From Dryocosmus kuriphilus (lineage: Eukaryota > Arthropoda > Insecta > Hymenoptera > Cynipidae): a stretch of DNA of 64,000 nt. The DNA is taken from assembly GCA_038277395.1 (NCBI GenBank), contig CM076189.1, positions 107,744,154 to 107,808,153 of the forward strand. The letters run 5' to 3'. Below, one piece after another: positions 20,414-31,440 of this stretch. Position 1 is the stretch's first letter; each line of letters opens with the position of its first letter. The position numbers and the translations under genes were made by a program. The notes beneath the pieces are model-generated. The model made no database searches. It had not been told where the DNA came from and was given only the letters and a program-made list of their open reading frames with translations.

Positions 20414-22490
20414 AATGGCGCAAGCAACACAAGACGCGACGGAAGGGACCAGCGCACAGTGGTCTTGAATAGGAATTTACTGTTCATAATCGCCTACAGG
20501 TCGTATTTCTTAATTGAATGGGAAGTTTTTTTTTTTAGAAATGCTCAGGATTCAATTTTTAAGAGAATTGTTGTTTTCTTTTTTTGAATTTTTTTCCCAG
20601 AGCAATAATATATAAACAAATAAAGTGACAAAATTGCCTATTTCAGGTTTGTGAATTTTTATCTCAAGAAAAAATACAGGTAGAAGCTCACTATCAGCTG
20701 GAATTATTGCAGCTGCATTCATAGAACATGATTAATACAAAAATGTTTAATTTATTATTATAAAGAATTTTTATAAACAAGTTACTATTAGTGTTTTTTT
20801 CTTATAAGAAAATTGTTTTTTTTTACGCTAGTTGCTAATATTTTTTACAAGAAACATTATTTGTAAAAAAAAATTAGCATAAGTTATCAATTACTATTTT
20901 TATAAACATTTTTATAAGCAAATTACTCATAAATGAGTTTTTCTCATAGTTAAATTGATTTTTCTGACAAAAGTGATTCACAATTGTCTTTCCAAGCTAT
21001 TTGGATACCTCATGTTTTATAAAATATAAACAATATATATTGTTAATAACAATTTAATTAAACAATTTCCCCATTCGTCTGTTTCCTCATGGAAAAAAAT
21101 GGTTTTTTCGTCAATTATTTTTGAAGTGACATCTATTACGACGAGTTACGAACGAAATTAAATAAAAAATAATTTATCTGATTGTTATAAATAATTTTTC
21201 GAGCAAAATTAAGATTTATTATTGTTACATGTAAAAGGGACGGAGTTTCCACTAAAATTTTCCGACAGTAAAGTAACAGTGATTCCAGAATTGGATATAG
21301 GACACTGAATAACAATTCGTGTAATTGTTAATAACAATTTGTACAGCAAAACGTCTATAATAATCATTTTTGTAGTAATCTTGATTGTATTTACATGAAC
21401 CACTTTTATCAAAGATAATTTAAGATCAAGCACCTGGATGCAATAACGCTATACTTACGTTCCTAAGAAATACTTATAGAATTACTTATAGAAATTGTTA
21501 TTAACAATTACGCGAATTGTTATTCAGTATCCTATATCCAATTCTGGAATCACTGTTACTTTACTGTCGGCTAATTTCAGTGGAAACCCCGTCCCTTTTA
21601 CATGTAACAATAATAAATCTTAATTTTGCTCAAAAAATTGTTTATAACAATCAGACAAATTATTTTTTATTTAATTTCGTTCGTAACTCGTCGTATTGAA
21701 TGCCACTTTAAAAGTAATTGACGAAAAAACCATTTTTTTCTACGAGGAAACAGACGAATGGGAAAATTGTTTAATTAAATTGTTATTAACAATATATATT
21801 GTTTATGTTTTCTAAAGCTTGAAGTATGCAAATAGCTTGAAAGACAATTGTGAATCACTTTTGGTCAGAAAAATCAATTTAACTATGAGAAAAACTCATT
21901 TATGAGTAATTTGTTTATAAAAATGTTTATAAAAATAGTAATTGATAACTTATGCTAATTTTTTGTTACAAATAATGATTCTTGTAAAAATTGTTCGCAA
22001 CTAACGTAAAAAAAAAAACACTTTTTTTATAAAAAAAAAACACTAATAATAACTTGTTTATAAAAATTGTTTATAATAACAACTGAAATATTTTTTGTAT
22101 TAATCATGTTCTATGAATGCAGCTGCAATAATTCCAGCTGATGGCGAGTTTCTACCTGTATTTTTTTCTGAGATAAAAATTGACAAACCTGAAATAGGCA
22201 AATTTTGTCACTTTATTTGTTTATATATTATTGTTCTGAGAAAAAAATTCAAAAAAAGCAAACCACAATTCTCTTAAAAATTGAATTCTAAGCAGTTCTA
22301 AAAAGAAGAAACTTTTAAATCGGTTAAGAAATACGACCTGGAGATGATTATGAACAGTAAATTCCTATTCCAGACCACTGTCCAGCGGTACCATGCCGAA
22401 CTGGTAGCACTGAATGAACAGGAACGGTCTAGGCAATCACTCTGAAATCAACAATCGGAAGAGAAAGCGGTCTCGATCTCAAGCGCTCAA
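20414..22490 (+). pseudogene. Gag-like start split by the foldback element
   Basis: An ATG at 20414 opens MAQATQDATEGTS, which runs into the foldback at 20456. Just beyond its far end (22382) the sequence continues GGTACC and, after a small frame change, AELVALNEQERSRQSL, a stop, and NQQSEEKAVSISSAQL. The charged, coiled-coil-like composition and the position after an LTR and possible primer site suggest the start of a gypsy gag. It is too short to prove. Confidence 0.35.
20456..22381. mobile_element. Foldback element: about 885-bp inverted arms around a 157-bp spacer
   Basis: The left arm (20456-21338) and right arm (21496-22381) are inverted copies over their whole length. For example ACAGTGGTCT at 20456 pairs with the complement ending at 22381, and GGACACTGAATAAC at 21300 pairs with the complement ending at 21534. 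Arms differ by scattered substitutions and small indels. CCAGCG at 20449-20454 and 22382-22387 looks like a target duplication (up to 8 bp with one change on each side). No transposase is inside. The start CAGTGG resembles hAT ends, but the duplication is one base out of register, so the class is open. Confidence 0.85.
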
Positions 22491-24166
22491 CTACCATAGG
22501 CAAAGCATAGTGTCGATGCTACGTAACTGTCCACGTTTTAATTAAGATGAGCTAGGATGAACATTTAGGAGTCCCAAGATACGCATTTTCGTAAGCCAAT
22601 CAAAAATAAAAACGGAAAGATCTTCAAAACCAACATAAATTGCATATTACATAAATTGACCTTAATTTGTTGCCTACAGGGATCAAGGGTGAGGTCTATC
22701 AGTTCGTCCCTTTCCAGAATTGTGCGTTCTTCCTCAACCAGGCACACCACCTGGGCCTCGAGAACCATCTTTTCAATTGCTGGAGGCGAATTGTGAGTCT
22801 GGGGCTCAACCAACGAGGCCGTAACAAATCACCTCATCCTTAATTATTGACTAGAAATCAATCATGTCTTCCGCTCTGTGAATCTCAAGAACGCAAAACT
22901 ATGGCGTAGCAGAGCTGAACATGTAGTTGGTGATCCCGGAGCGAAATTCCGTGTGCATAAATGAAGGAAAGTCTCAATTGAAAGTCCCATTGCCAAGTAA
23001 GCAACGGTCTTGCTTGAAAAATTGTGAACTTTGGTTTCGGAAAACTAAATGGAATTTTGTACCCTCATAGCACCTCAGCTCGAACAAAATGAAGATTAGC
23101 CTAAATTGAATAATTGAAAAAGCAAGTAAGACCAACAGCCTGGATGTTCCGGGAGATTGGGGAATAATTGTAGGAAATTAAAATAAAAAGTTTAACGGAG
23201 TCGCAGAACTTCACCGAGACTTGACTGAACCGCGCCACGCCTATTTTTTTTAATTACGCAAACATCACTACGCTCTTGTGAACCCATTCCCTGGCATTTT
23301 CTTAACAAGTTTTCTTTTGTGTAATTTAAATGCTCCAGAAACTCCATGAGTCGGCGCATAGGCGAGCTTCACTTTTTTGAGTCGTCCGCTGACGTTGAGC
23401 TGAGATCCTCGGAGAGCTGCATTAGCGAGGGATCCTTGATAAAAAAATTCTTTCTATTCCGAGACCTACGTTTAAAAAATAGCAAAGAAATCAGACCGCT
23501 TATAGGGGGGCCCCCTGTTCTCGTTCAAAGGATTTATTTATTAGTTGAATTAAACAACCGGGTGGTAAGGCAGGTTTCACCGTTCTACCCGACCGCGATC
23601 CGATTTGTGTAATCGAACTCGAATCGTTGAACAGGACCCATTAAATGCAAATCAGAACAAAATCTTCAGCAATTTCCGATATTGCTAGAGAAATCTAAAG
23701 TGCGACATCGCTATTTAAATCATACAAAGAAAAGTAAACTTCCCATAAAATTAAAATTCTGTAAGGGGCTGGACTCGGAAAATGGATTAAATTAAGTAGC
23801 TTGGAATATCAGTCGTTATGTATCTCAGCTCAACGCTGGGACACGATTCTACTTAGGACTAATAGGAAGACTCAATTGACCCTCAAAAATGAATATTGTA
23901 ACAACATCTTGAATCTAAATTTCGAACCAGAAAATTTATATAAATTTTCATAAAAAGTATTTGAATTTTCAACTACAAAAATATAACTTTCAAACAAAAT
24001 ATTTGGATTTTTTATCAAAATATTTTAATTTTGAACCAAAAATGTAAAGAATTAACGACCAAGCTTGTAAAAAAATTGAATGAAATCCATGCAATCTTTT
24101 AATGGAACAGTTTAATGTTGACATGGAAAAGAGCAGTTTTTAATATTAATTTTCTTTTTTTTTCTA
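22491..24166. other. No recognised gene
   Basis: A minus-strand frame at 22565-22813 has a charged helix (VCLVEEERTILERDELIDLTLD) reminiscent of gag coiled coils, but nothing else supports it. The plus-strand frame 23346-23612 has no recognisable motif. From 23880 the TTGAACCAAAAATG degenerate repeat type returns. Confidence 0.4.
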
Positions 24167-24500
24167 TGTATCCCCTGAGGATTTACATTGTTTTTGTGTA
24201 TTTCTCCACTATTCCTCTGCACACCCCTCACACACATACTTTGGTGATGGGAGCGGGACCTACAGTTTAAGGTGGGTTCCGAACCACCAAGAACAACGGC
24301 TTAAAGTACTTAGAGAACCTTTTTCTCTAGAGGTACCGGCGCCACGATATACCGGAGATGAACAACTCCCTTGCTAGGCAAGTGTTCACCGCGTGTGCCG
24401 CCGAGGTTCTTCCAAAGTGCGAGGGGGGATTCGAACCCGCAAGCCGAAGGATTGAGTCTAAAGGCCTACACGCCGTAGCCCCCACGACCATCGTCCCACT
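24167..24500 (-). mobile_element. tRNA-headed SINE, copy 1
   Basis: This 334-bp unit is repeated at 25863-26197 in the same orientation. On the minus strand it opens with a tRNA-like head; the B box GGTTCGAATCC (24427-24437) is canonical, preceded by a stem that looks like a long variable arm (CTTCGG). The tRNA-unrelated body runs to CCTCAGGGGATACAT at the low-coordinate end. RNA polymerase III would drive it from the internal A and B boxes. The open frames here on both strands come from the SINE and are not genes. Confidence 0.78.
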
Positions 24501-25573
24501 AGCAATTTTTAATAAAATATTCCAATTCCTGCACAAGAAATATGAATTGAAAGAAATTGTATTTTTAGCTAAAACAGTTAGTTTCATCCAAAGAACATCA
24601 TTTTTTAGCAACAAATAGCTTGGTATTGAAACTGTAGAATCTACAATGTATAGTAAATTTATAAATGGAACAACTAAGTTTTGAGAGAGGGCATTAAATT
24701 TTTTTAAATGGTTGAACTTTGAACCTTAATATTTAAATTTTTTATAAGAAATCCCACTTTAAAATAAATAGATTGATTTATAACCCTAAATTATTACATT
24801 CTCAAAAATAAAGAATAATTTTTCAATGCAACAGTTTAATGTATTAATGAAAAAGACCAAGTTTTAAAAAACTAGTTCAATTTTCACACAAAAAATATAA
24901 ATTTAAAAAAGCGTATTTTTAGCCAAACAGGTGAATTTACAAGCAGGAACATGATTTTTGTACAAGAGATATTTTGTTAGCAAGCAATAAGAATAAACAC
25001 GTACAAGGATTGTAATATATGGTGTAATTCTTTCAACGCGAAATACAAGTTTAAACTTAAAGTGATGTTCTACAGAAATTAGAAATTAATATATTTTTTC
25101 ATGAAAAAGGACGCAGGGAAAGGTCTCTGCACTAAAATTATTGTAACATATGTTACGTACACGTATGCGGATTTGACGCAAAAAGTCTGGATTCAAACAT
25201 TTTTTTATAAAAAATAATACATTATAATTGTCGGTGAATTATTTTATACGAATTAATGAAATTATTTTTTCGATAAAGACATAATTGCGCAGCAAGGCGG
25301 AGCACGTTTAATGATGGTAAAATATGGTGTAGTTGCTTCAAGGTGAAATACAATTCTGAATGGAATATATACATTACGGAAAACAAATTTTTAAATACAG
25401 TACGGATCTGAATGTAAGATGTTTAAAAATATGATCGATTTGGTATTATAGAAAATTCTACTTACCAAATGAAACAGGAAATGCCACAAATATGAAAACA
25501 TGACACAAATAAAGACTCTCATTTTGCTCGACACAAAGTGCTCATTTGTAAAGCATTTCTTGAGATTCATCCA

Positions 25574-25610
<37 letters not shown>

Positions 25611-25862
25611 TAACTACCGTCTCATTATTTACAAAAATGGTTTTCTACATTCATACGAGGCGATGTACTTCAGAGAATAAGTCGTTGCGTCAATTATGAC
25701 AGCTTTGGATGAAAATTCGTTTTTCTTGGCTGAGAATCTTTTGCTCTTGAAAATATAACTATCACTTATTGAAAATCGTCTTTTTTGTTTGAAAATGTAA
25801 TTTCCTTAATGTAGAAAACAAATTGTTTTGTACCAAAAGAGGCTTTGGAATGGGAGCTTCTA
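24501..25862. repeat. AT-rich spacer with degenerate repeats and a (TA)n tract
   Basis: There is no gene. Degenerate TTGAACC / AAAATTTAAA units continue to about 25050. A dinucleotide TA run lies at about 25579-25609. Confidence 0.5.
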
Positions 25863-26197
25863 ATGTGTCCCCTGAGGGTTTACATTGTTTTTTTTGTATT
25901 TTTCCACTATTCCTTTGCACACCCCCCACACACATACTTTGGTGGTGGCAGAGGGACCTACGGCTTAAGGTGTGTTCCGAACCACCAAGAACAACGGCTT
26001 AAGGTACTTAGAGAACCTTTTTCTCTAGAGATACCGGCGCCACGATATACCGGAGACGAACAACTCCCTTGCTAGGCAAGTGTTCACCGCGTGTACCGCC
26101 GAGGTTCTTCCAGAGTGTGAGGCGGGAATCGAACCCGCAAGCCGAAGGAGTGGGTCTAAAGGCCTACACGCCTTACCCCCAAGGCCATGGACCCACT
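25863..26197 (-). mobile_element. tRNA-headed SINE, copy 2
   Basis: Second copy of the 24167-24500 unit, with scattered substitutions. The B box on the minus strand is GGTTCGATTCC (26125-26135). The head begins GTGGGTCCATGGCC at 26197. It sits 12 bp outside the LTR of the BEL element. A real tRNA gene is unlikely because the A-box region and acceptor stem do not form a full cloverleaf by eye and the unit continues for 250 bp past the head. Confidence 0.78.
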
Positions 26198-26209
26198 CAA
26201 ATGAGGCTG

Positions 26210-26715
26210 TGTTAAAGTATAGATACTGAAGGAAGGTTAACACTGAACAGGTAAAGAGTAAAAGAGGACTTCGATTTATATGAAACAGGCTTTGGCTAAA
26301 AGGCCCAGATTTATTTTAACGGTTGAAAAAAATCATACACTAAAGCGGGAAGGACATCGCACATGCAAGGGATTTTCAACCGAAGAGAAAGGCTGTCCGA
26401 CACGGTAGCTGCGTCCTTTCTCTCCACCCACATTCATCCACTTTCACTCAATCCTTTTTCTCACCCTTTGTCACTTAAATGCGATGTCGTTTTGTCACGT
26501 AGTGACGAAAGAATCACTGATTCTTTTGTGCCGCTGTCAGGATATGACGAAAGAATTCCTGATTCCTTTGTTAGAGTATCGGAACGATAAGGTTCGCGAG
26601 GGAGCTCCGCACGCTTCAGATATCCGTGAACTACTTAGTCGGGATGCGGCCGAATCTTATGATTGCACACCGATTTAAAAAGAACGCCGTGCAATATCGG
26701 TGTTACAATGTAACA
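26210..26715 (-). repeat. BEL/Pao 3' LTR
   Basis: On the minus strand the segment starts TGTTACATTGTAACACC and ends ACTTTAACA, so it has TG...CA ends with TGTTA/TAACA as a 5-bp inverted pair. A poly(A) signal (AATAAA) lies near its 3' part at about 26313. Upstream is GCCGAGAGAA, a short polypurine tract. Inside, at 26508-26526, AAAGAATCA-C-TGATTCTTT is a perfect palindrome with a weaker copy at about 26550-26569. With no second LTR in the window the limits are inferred from these signals. Confidence 0.65.
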
Positions 26716-26869
26716 TTCTCTCGGCGCAATCAGGGAACTGTCTTGCAATTACAATGAAGCTGATTGAATTATCAATACAAGTAGATGAATTACACATCTA
26801 ATCTGTGATTTATAAAATACAAACAATACGAAGAATTATATCTTACGCATCCAAGATTATCTTCCAATA

Positions 26870-27760
26870 AATTGAGTACCGAACCAGGTTTCAACCCGGC
26901 AGAGGTTTCGTGCCTCTTTTGGCGAGTTTGGACTTCATTAAGATACTCCCTATGCCAGGTGTTCCAGAAGTCCTTTCGAGCTTTGGTGATGAAGTTCTAT
27001 CTTGAAAGGCATTTGTCAGGAGCGGAAACGTTATTATTCCTCAGGTAAGTTATTACAAAATCTTCCTATCAATAAATGAGCGCGAGTGGTAGCCATAGGA
27101 TCATTGGGTTTAGCCGAAGGAGCAAACAAATTTCGGGAATTCAGAATGGCTTCTATTTCAATGAACAGGGTGTTGATTTATTCAAAAGTGAGTTTCTGAT
27201 TTTTCAAAACACGTTTTAAATTATGCTTAAAACACTTTAGGGCTGCCTCGCAAATATCCCCAAAATGTGGGGACAATGGCAAATTGAAATGTCATTTTAT
27301 CTCTTTGGATAACGCGCAATTACCTATTGATTGTTTGAATTCGGAGCTGTCGAATAAATTACAAATTTCGCGGAGCTCTTATTGGTTCCTGCGAAATTTG
27401 TGCCATTGTCGGTGTAGACGTATTCTGATACCCTCTCCGGCCTATGAGGCAACGTACACCTGCCAGAAAACCTTCCGTGGATAGATCGGTTGCGTGTTTA
27501 TTGTATACAGCTTTAGAAGCCATAAACAAGAAAACGCAACCATAAGTCTTCAGGAAATCCCTATTGCGGTTCTTTCTCTCCTTGATGGTAATAGGGCCGA
27601 AGAAATCTATCCCTGTATGATAAAATCTCGTGCTTCGCATTCCCGTGACTCTTTTAAATCAGCCTTTTGTTACTGCATACGCTTGGATTGTTGACGAATT
27701 CATTCTCGACACTGACGTACGATATTTCCGACCTTGATCCTTCCGTGCAGGATCCAGAAA
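26870..27760 (-). pseudogene. BEL/Pao integrase
   Basis: In order on the minus strand: FYHTGIDFFGPITIKERK (core entry with first catalytic aspartate), ASKAVYNKHATDLSTEGFLAG, YTDNGTNFAGTNK (second aspartate), then LPLSPHFGDICEAALKC followed by KRVLKNQKLTFE and IEAILNSRNL (third acidic residue region). The tail is NDPMATTRAHLLIGR and FWNTWHREYLNEVQTRQKR. This order and wording are typical of BEL/Pao. The frame changes at least three times and has stops. The C-terminal end breaks off after LLEDNLG at about 26870. Confidence 0.87.
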
Positions 27761-28319
27761 GGCGAACGAATGACATGGAGGGTGGTTTGAATATCAGAGT
27801 GTATATTTTCGTTGTGATAGTTGCGAATGGTAATGCCAGTAACATAATGAATCGGAGGCAGCAACAAGGGATGTTTTTGTCTACAGATTAATTTTGCTCC
27901 TTTATTCTAGCACCTAAAAGAATAAGTTCACTTCATCGAGAAAAGTATGTAAAATGACAAATCGAGTAGCCTTTCTATACGGGACGATGAATTTACCAGG
28001 CAACGAACTTAGCTTTGATTGGAGATCGTGCGCGACGTTTGATTTCTTGAGGAAAAGCTTCCTGTTTTATGTAAAATATTATTCGACACTCAGTCGCTTC
28101 GAATTCCGTAAACGGAATATGGCGCGTTTTATTCACATACAAATTTTTTAGACCTTTCCAACTCAAGAGGTAGTAAGTCACCGTGATGAAACGTGTATAA
28201 GTAAAAAAATTGTGATTGAAGCCACTCAAGGGATATTAAGATTGAAATTGAGCAAGACAATCTCCCGTTTTATTCCGGGGAATTCGGATGGAGATGAATT
28301 AATTGATTGAGGGAAATCT

Positions 28320-28637
28320 GCTTCACCTAAACTTAGCCAACTAGGACGGACGTCCAAGGAGTATTATTAAAGGATTCGGATGGTAATTGCCCTCTGGACA
28401 GGGCGTCGGGTGGATTATCCTCAGATCGAACATGTTTCTTCCGACCTGATCCCCTAGAAATTGAATATATACGACTCTGTTCGTCTCGAAATTTCTTAAA
28501 CGATGAGGAGTTTTTCTAACCAACAAATGAAAATAGTTGTGTCTGACCACACAGTCACCTGATCTAATGGGAAATCAAAGTGAGTTTTAGCCTCTACATA
28601 GAGCTTCTTAATGAGGTTACTAACCAAATACATTTTC
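28320..28637 (-). pseudogene. BEL/Pao RNase H, second part
   Basis: From the insertion point the minus strand reads LKKMYLVSNLIKKLYVEAKTHFDFPLDQVTVWSDTT (RNase H D motif), then PHRLRNFETNRVVYIQFL and, in a shifted frame, HVRSEDNPPDALSRGQLPSE. The last block matches the conserved NPAD-LSRG motif that follows RNase H in BEL/Pao elements. Confidence 0.83.
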
Positions 28638-28641
28638 TTAA

Positions 28642-29209
28642 GACTTTACTCTAATTTACATCAAAAATTTATTATGATGCAACACGTTAATGGCTAAAGT
28701 TTGAGATTTCCTAGCATCGTGGTTTTAGAGATATGAGGCCTCCAAGTTTTAGAATTTATCCCGCGTCATATAGGCCTAGTCGCCATGTAATGCTAGTTTT
28801 GGAGACTTTTCAGATTATAACTCAAAAGTGGCTCTGTGATTTGATTTGCTAAAAAAACTGTATGATAAATCTGAAACCTTGAAAAAGATGGTAGCCAAAT
28901 AGCAGGAAATCTAGCTCCACCGTTAGCAAGATATTTTAATACAAAGTTAGAAGCATATAGTTGAATTAACTACGTGATCGTAGCGGCTGGCGAGTGGCGA
29001 CTTATAGCCAAGTCTTTTCCTCTCTCCCTCCTGTCTCAATGTTTATGTACACATGAACGCTGTAATTGGTGGTGTGTGAGCTACACAGTTGAGCTCGATC
29101 TGTACAGCTCAATTGCAAAAGTTTGATACATTTTATGGGTTGTTATGAGTGGCGCTAGTGTATCAGCAAGCCGTACTTTTTTGAAATTTATAATACGGTA
29201 GTAATCTCC
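28642..29209. mobile_element. 568-bp insertion with TTAA target duplication
   Basis: TTAA (within CTTAAG) occurs at 28638-28641 and 29210-29213. If the interval plus one TTAA is removed, the BEL reading frame runs on without a gap (STLK joined to KMYLVSN). This is what a TTAA-specific transposition would leave. The insert is noncoding and shows no clear terminal inverted repeats by eye, so it may be a piggyBac- or Kolobok-mobilised short element. Confidence 0.7.
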
Positions 29210-29213
29210 TTAA

Positions 29214-29760
29214 GAGTGGACTCCGCGCAAAGCTCTAATCGCAGAATCGTGATTCCACCTAAAGGCGCGACCCTAGACTTACTGCTAATCAGATTTATAG
29301 CGGCGTGGCCCTGTGAATTATTTGATTGTATAAAAAGGCAAGCTCCGTATCCATAAATACAAGCAACGAAAAATCCGTGAATGTACATTTTAATTGGACT
29401 TGAAATTAAAGTTGTCCAAAAATCGAGATTTCCTTTAAGCATGGCAACTGAACTGCAAACAATTTCCATTTGATAAAAAAATCTTGAGGAAGAAACTCAT
29501 CCCAAGAAATCTTCGCCTTTCAACAATCTTGAATTAAAACCTTGGGATACAAAATCACTGGCCTTAACGATCCGAGAGAATCGAAGATCTCGGACAACAC
29601 TAATAAGAGTTTTCATTCAGTCGCAACGACTTGAGGATTCACGCGATTCAATGTATATTGTAACCGATTGTCTTGGGAATCCCAAATGATCCAAGCATTT
29701 TCTGAACGGAATCTTCCTTGCCCATACAGTCTAAGTCGAAGATTTTCTTTCAAATGGTTT
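29214..29760 (-). pseudogene. BEL/Pao RT end and RNase H, first part
   Basis: On the minus strand: WIIWDSQDNRLQYTLN, LSEIFDSLGSLRPVILYPKVLIQD (the BEL LFDPLGLLSP motif), ISWDEFLPQDF, IHGFFVACIYGYGACLF (RNase H start; the usual FCDAS is FFVAC, losing the aspartate), NSQGHAAINLISSKSRVAPL and ILRLELCAESTLK. The matching part continues at 28637 beyond the insertion. Several stops and one frameshift are present. Confidence 0.85.
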
Positions 29761-29884
29761 TCAATATATGGATATATATAGGTATAACTGTATAGATATA
29801 ACTATAGATAACAACTATAGATATAACTATAGATATAAATATATATAGATATTAACAGTAGACAACCCTTAAGAATCACTGGCC
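29761..29884. repeat. ATATAACTATAG microsatellite-like tract
   Basis: Irregular repeats of ATATAACTATAG and ATATAT fill about 29765-29860, between the BEL element and gypsy copy A. Confidence 0.7.
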
Positions 29885-29969
29885 TGGGGCGGTACGGACA
29901 TACCGACTTTGAAACTACCCGGACAAAAAAGAATTTGGCAGATAATTAAGATACTTTGAAAAAGTTTAA

Positions 29970-31440
29970 AGACGAATTTTTATCACAAACGACGAAGTCA
30001 TAGATAATGCAAAGTATAATAAATTCATAGGCAAACAAAGGGAAGCTATTTTAGGGATGAAGCGGAAAGATTAAAAAATATAAAGCAAAATCTAAACCCG
30101 AGAGCCCATAGTGCGTTTGAAGAAGAGCCAACAAGGAGGGCAAGGACAGAATGCGAAGTCATTAGGAATAGGAAACAAACTCGCGGTAGACATACGATAG
30201 AGTGCAACCTTGAGGAAAGGACACAGGTACACGATAGAAGTTTGAAAAACAGAACCATCAACAATAGAAGACAAAGGACTATTCAAATGTGATAGAAGCA
30301 GGTTTCGAAGATCACGCACAGTAAGGAAATGTCAAACGAAAGTTGCATGAGTACGGAAACAATTAGAAAAGAGAAAACGGACCTTTCTGAAACGTTTCGA
30401 AATAGGGTACAGAAGAGATGATCGAGGCGTATTAGGAAACCTAGACGCTGTACTAATCGAAGAAGCCCGCGACTGGTGCGCCATTGACAAGAACTCTTGG
30501 AGAGATCTACAAGATTCCTTTGAGGATTACAAAAGCACATAAATAGACGAGAAATTTTCAGAAGATGTTAGGCAAAATATAAAATTTTGCAACCAAGAAG
30601 GAAAGCAGGACATACACTCGTACCTAATGAAAATTAGCAGATTTTTCACAACAGTATACCACACAAAATCTCGCGAATGGGAATTGCGTCCTAAATATAA
30701 AAGTCTTCGAAAAGAGTATAAAGTTTACATTAAAAGAAGTGATTTTGGGGAATTTGAGGAATTAGAGTACTTGGGAAAAGTATGTGAAACGGAACTAGCA
30801 AAACCAAAAATTATGGGACAGGCTTAACGAATTACCGAATCAAAGTAGAGGACAAAATCGATCTACAGTAAACGGCGATAAGAATAACGCGAAATCCATT
30901 AGGGATGAAAAAAGGTGCAAAACAGAAACGTTAAACAGCAATCAAGCAGCCATTTTTCGCTCCACCCTTCGAATTTCATTTTTGCCGTAAAACCAGATGC
31001 CCAACTTCCGACTAAAATTCCCACCTGAATTCCAACCAAGGTTCCCAATGGGCAACCCACGGTTTAATTTCAATTCATACAATCAAACATTGCCCCATTT
31101 TAGCCAAACAGCATTCGGTTCGTGCCAAAAACAGATCGACCCAATTATTGGATTCCCACAAGAAGAAACAGAAAGAGCGTCGGGGAAAAATAAAAGTGAA
31201 CAAGATCAAAATTCCCAAAAATCAAATTACGTAATTAAAAACCAGAATTCGAGATACAAAACGAATAAGCAAAATAACCAGGATAATAAATTTCAATCCC
31301 CAAAAATACAGGTGATAACGAAATTACAAGCGATACTAATTGCTTTTATTGTAAAATCCCGGGTCATTTCAAAAGAGAATGCCCATATTATCTGCTCAAT
31401 CATGAAAAATATCAGGGCGGGTCAGGAACACGTTTTCGTC
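29970..31440 (+). pseudogene. Gypsy copy A gag
   Basis: The capsid-like part shows RGVLGNLDAVLIEEARDWCAIDKNSW across frames near 30425-30500, then RFFTTVYHTKSREWELRPKYK and FEELEYLGKVCETEL (30627-30827), matching copy B residues closely. A proline/asparagine-rich part follows (30997-31300). A zinc knuckle CFYC-x4-H-x4-C lies at about 31339-31380 in another frame. A glutamine codon is present here where copy B has the in-frame stop at 37820. Confidence 0.8.

Larger units (their letters stand above)
26210..29760 (-). mobile_element. BEL/Pao LTR retrotransposon, 3' two thirds
   Basis: On the minus strand: RT end and RNase H (29760-28320), integrase (27760-26870), a short gap, then an LTR (26715-26210). 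The 5' LTR, gag and most of the RT are missing; the high-coordinate end meets an ATAG-rich microsatellite and then gypsy copy A. All frames are broken. A 568-bp insertion at a TTAA site interrupts RNase H. The family call rests on several long BEL-type motifs given in the domain entries. Confidence 0.85.

Noticed and set aside
23346..23612. 88-residue plus-strand frame
   Set aside because: No recognisable domain, splice sites or neighbours; likely chance.
24327..24618. Frames on both strands around 24.4 kb, and the similar one at 26025-26243
   Set aside because: They lie in the two SINE copies; similarity between them is nucleotide-level repeat identity, not a gene family.
26100..26197. A tRNA gene
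   Set aside because: The B box is good, but the acceptor stem and A box do not complete a cloverleaf by eye, and the unit continues as a dispersed repeat.
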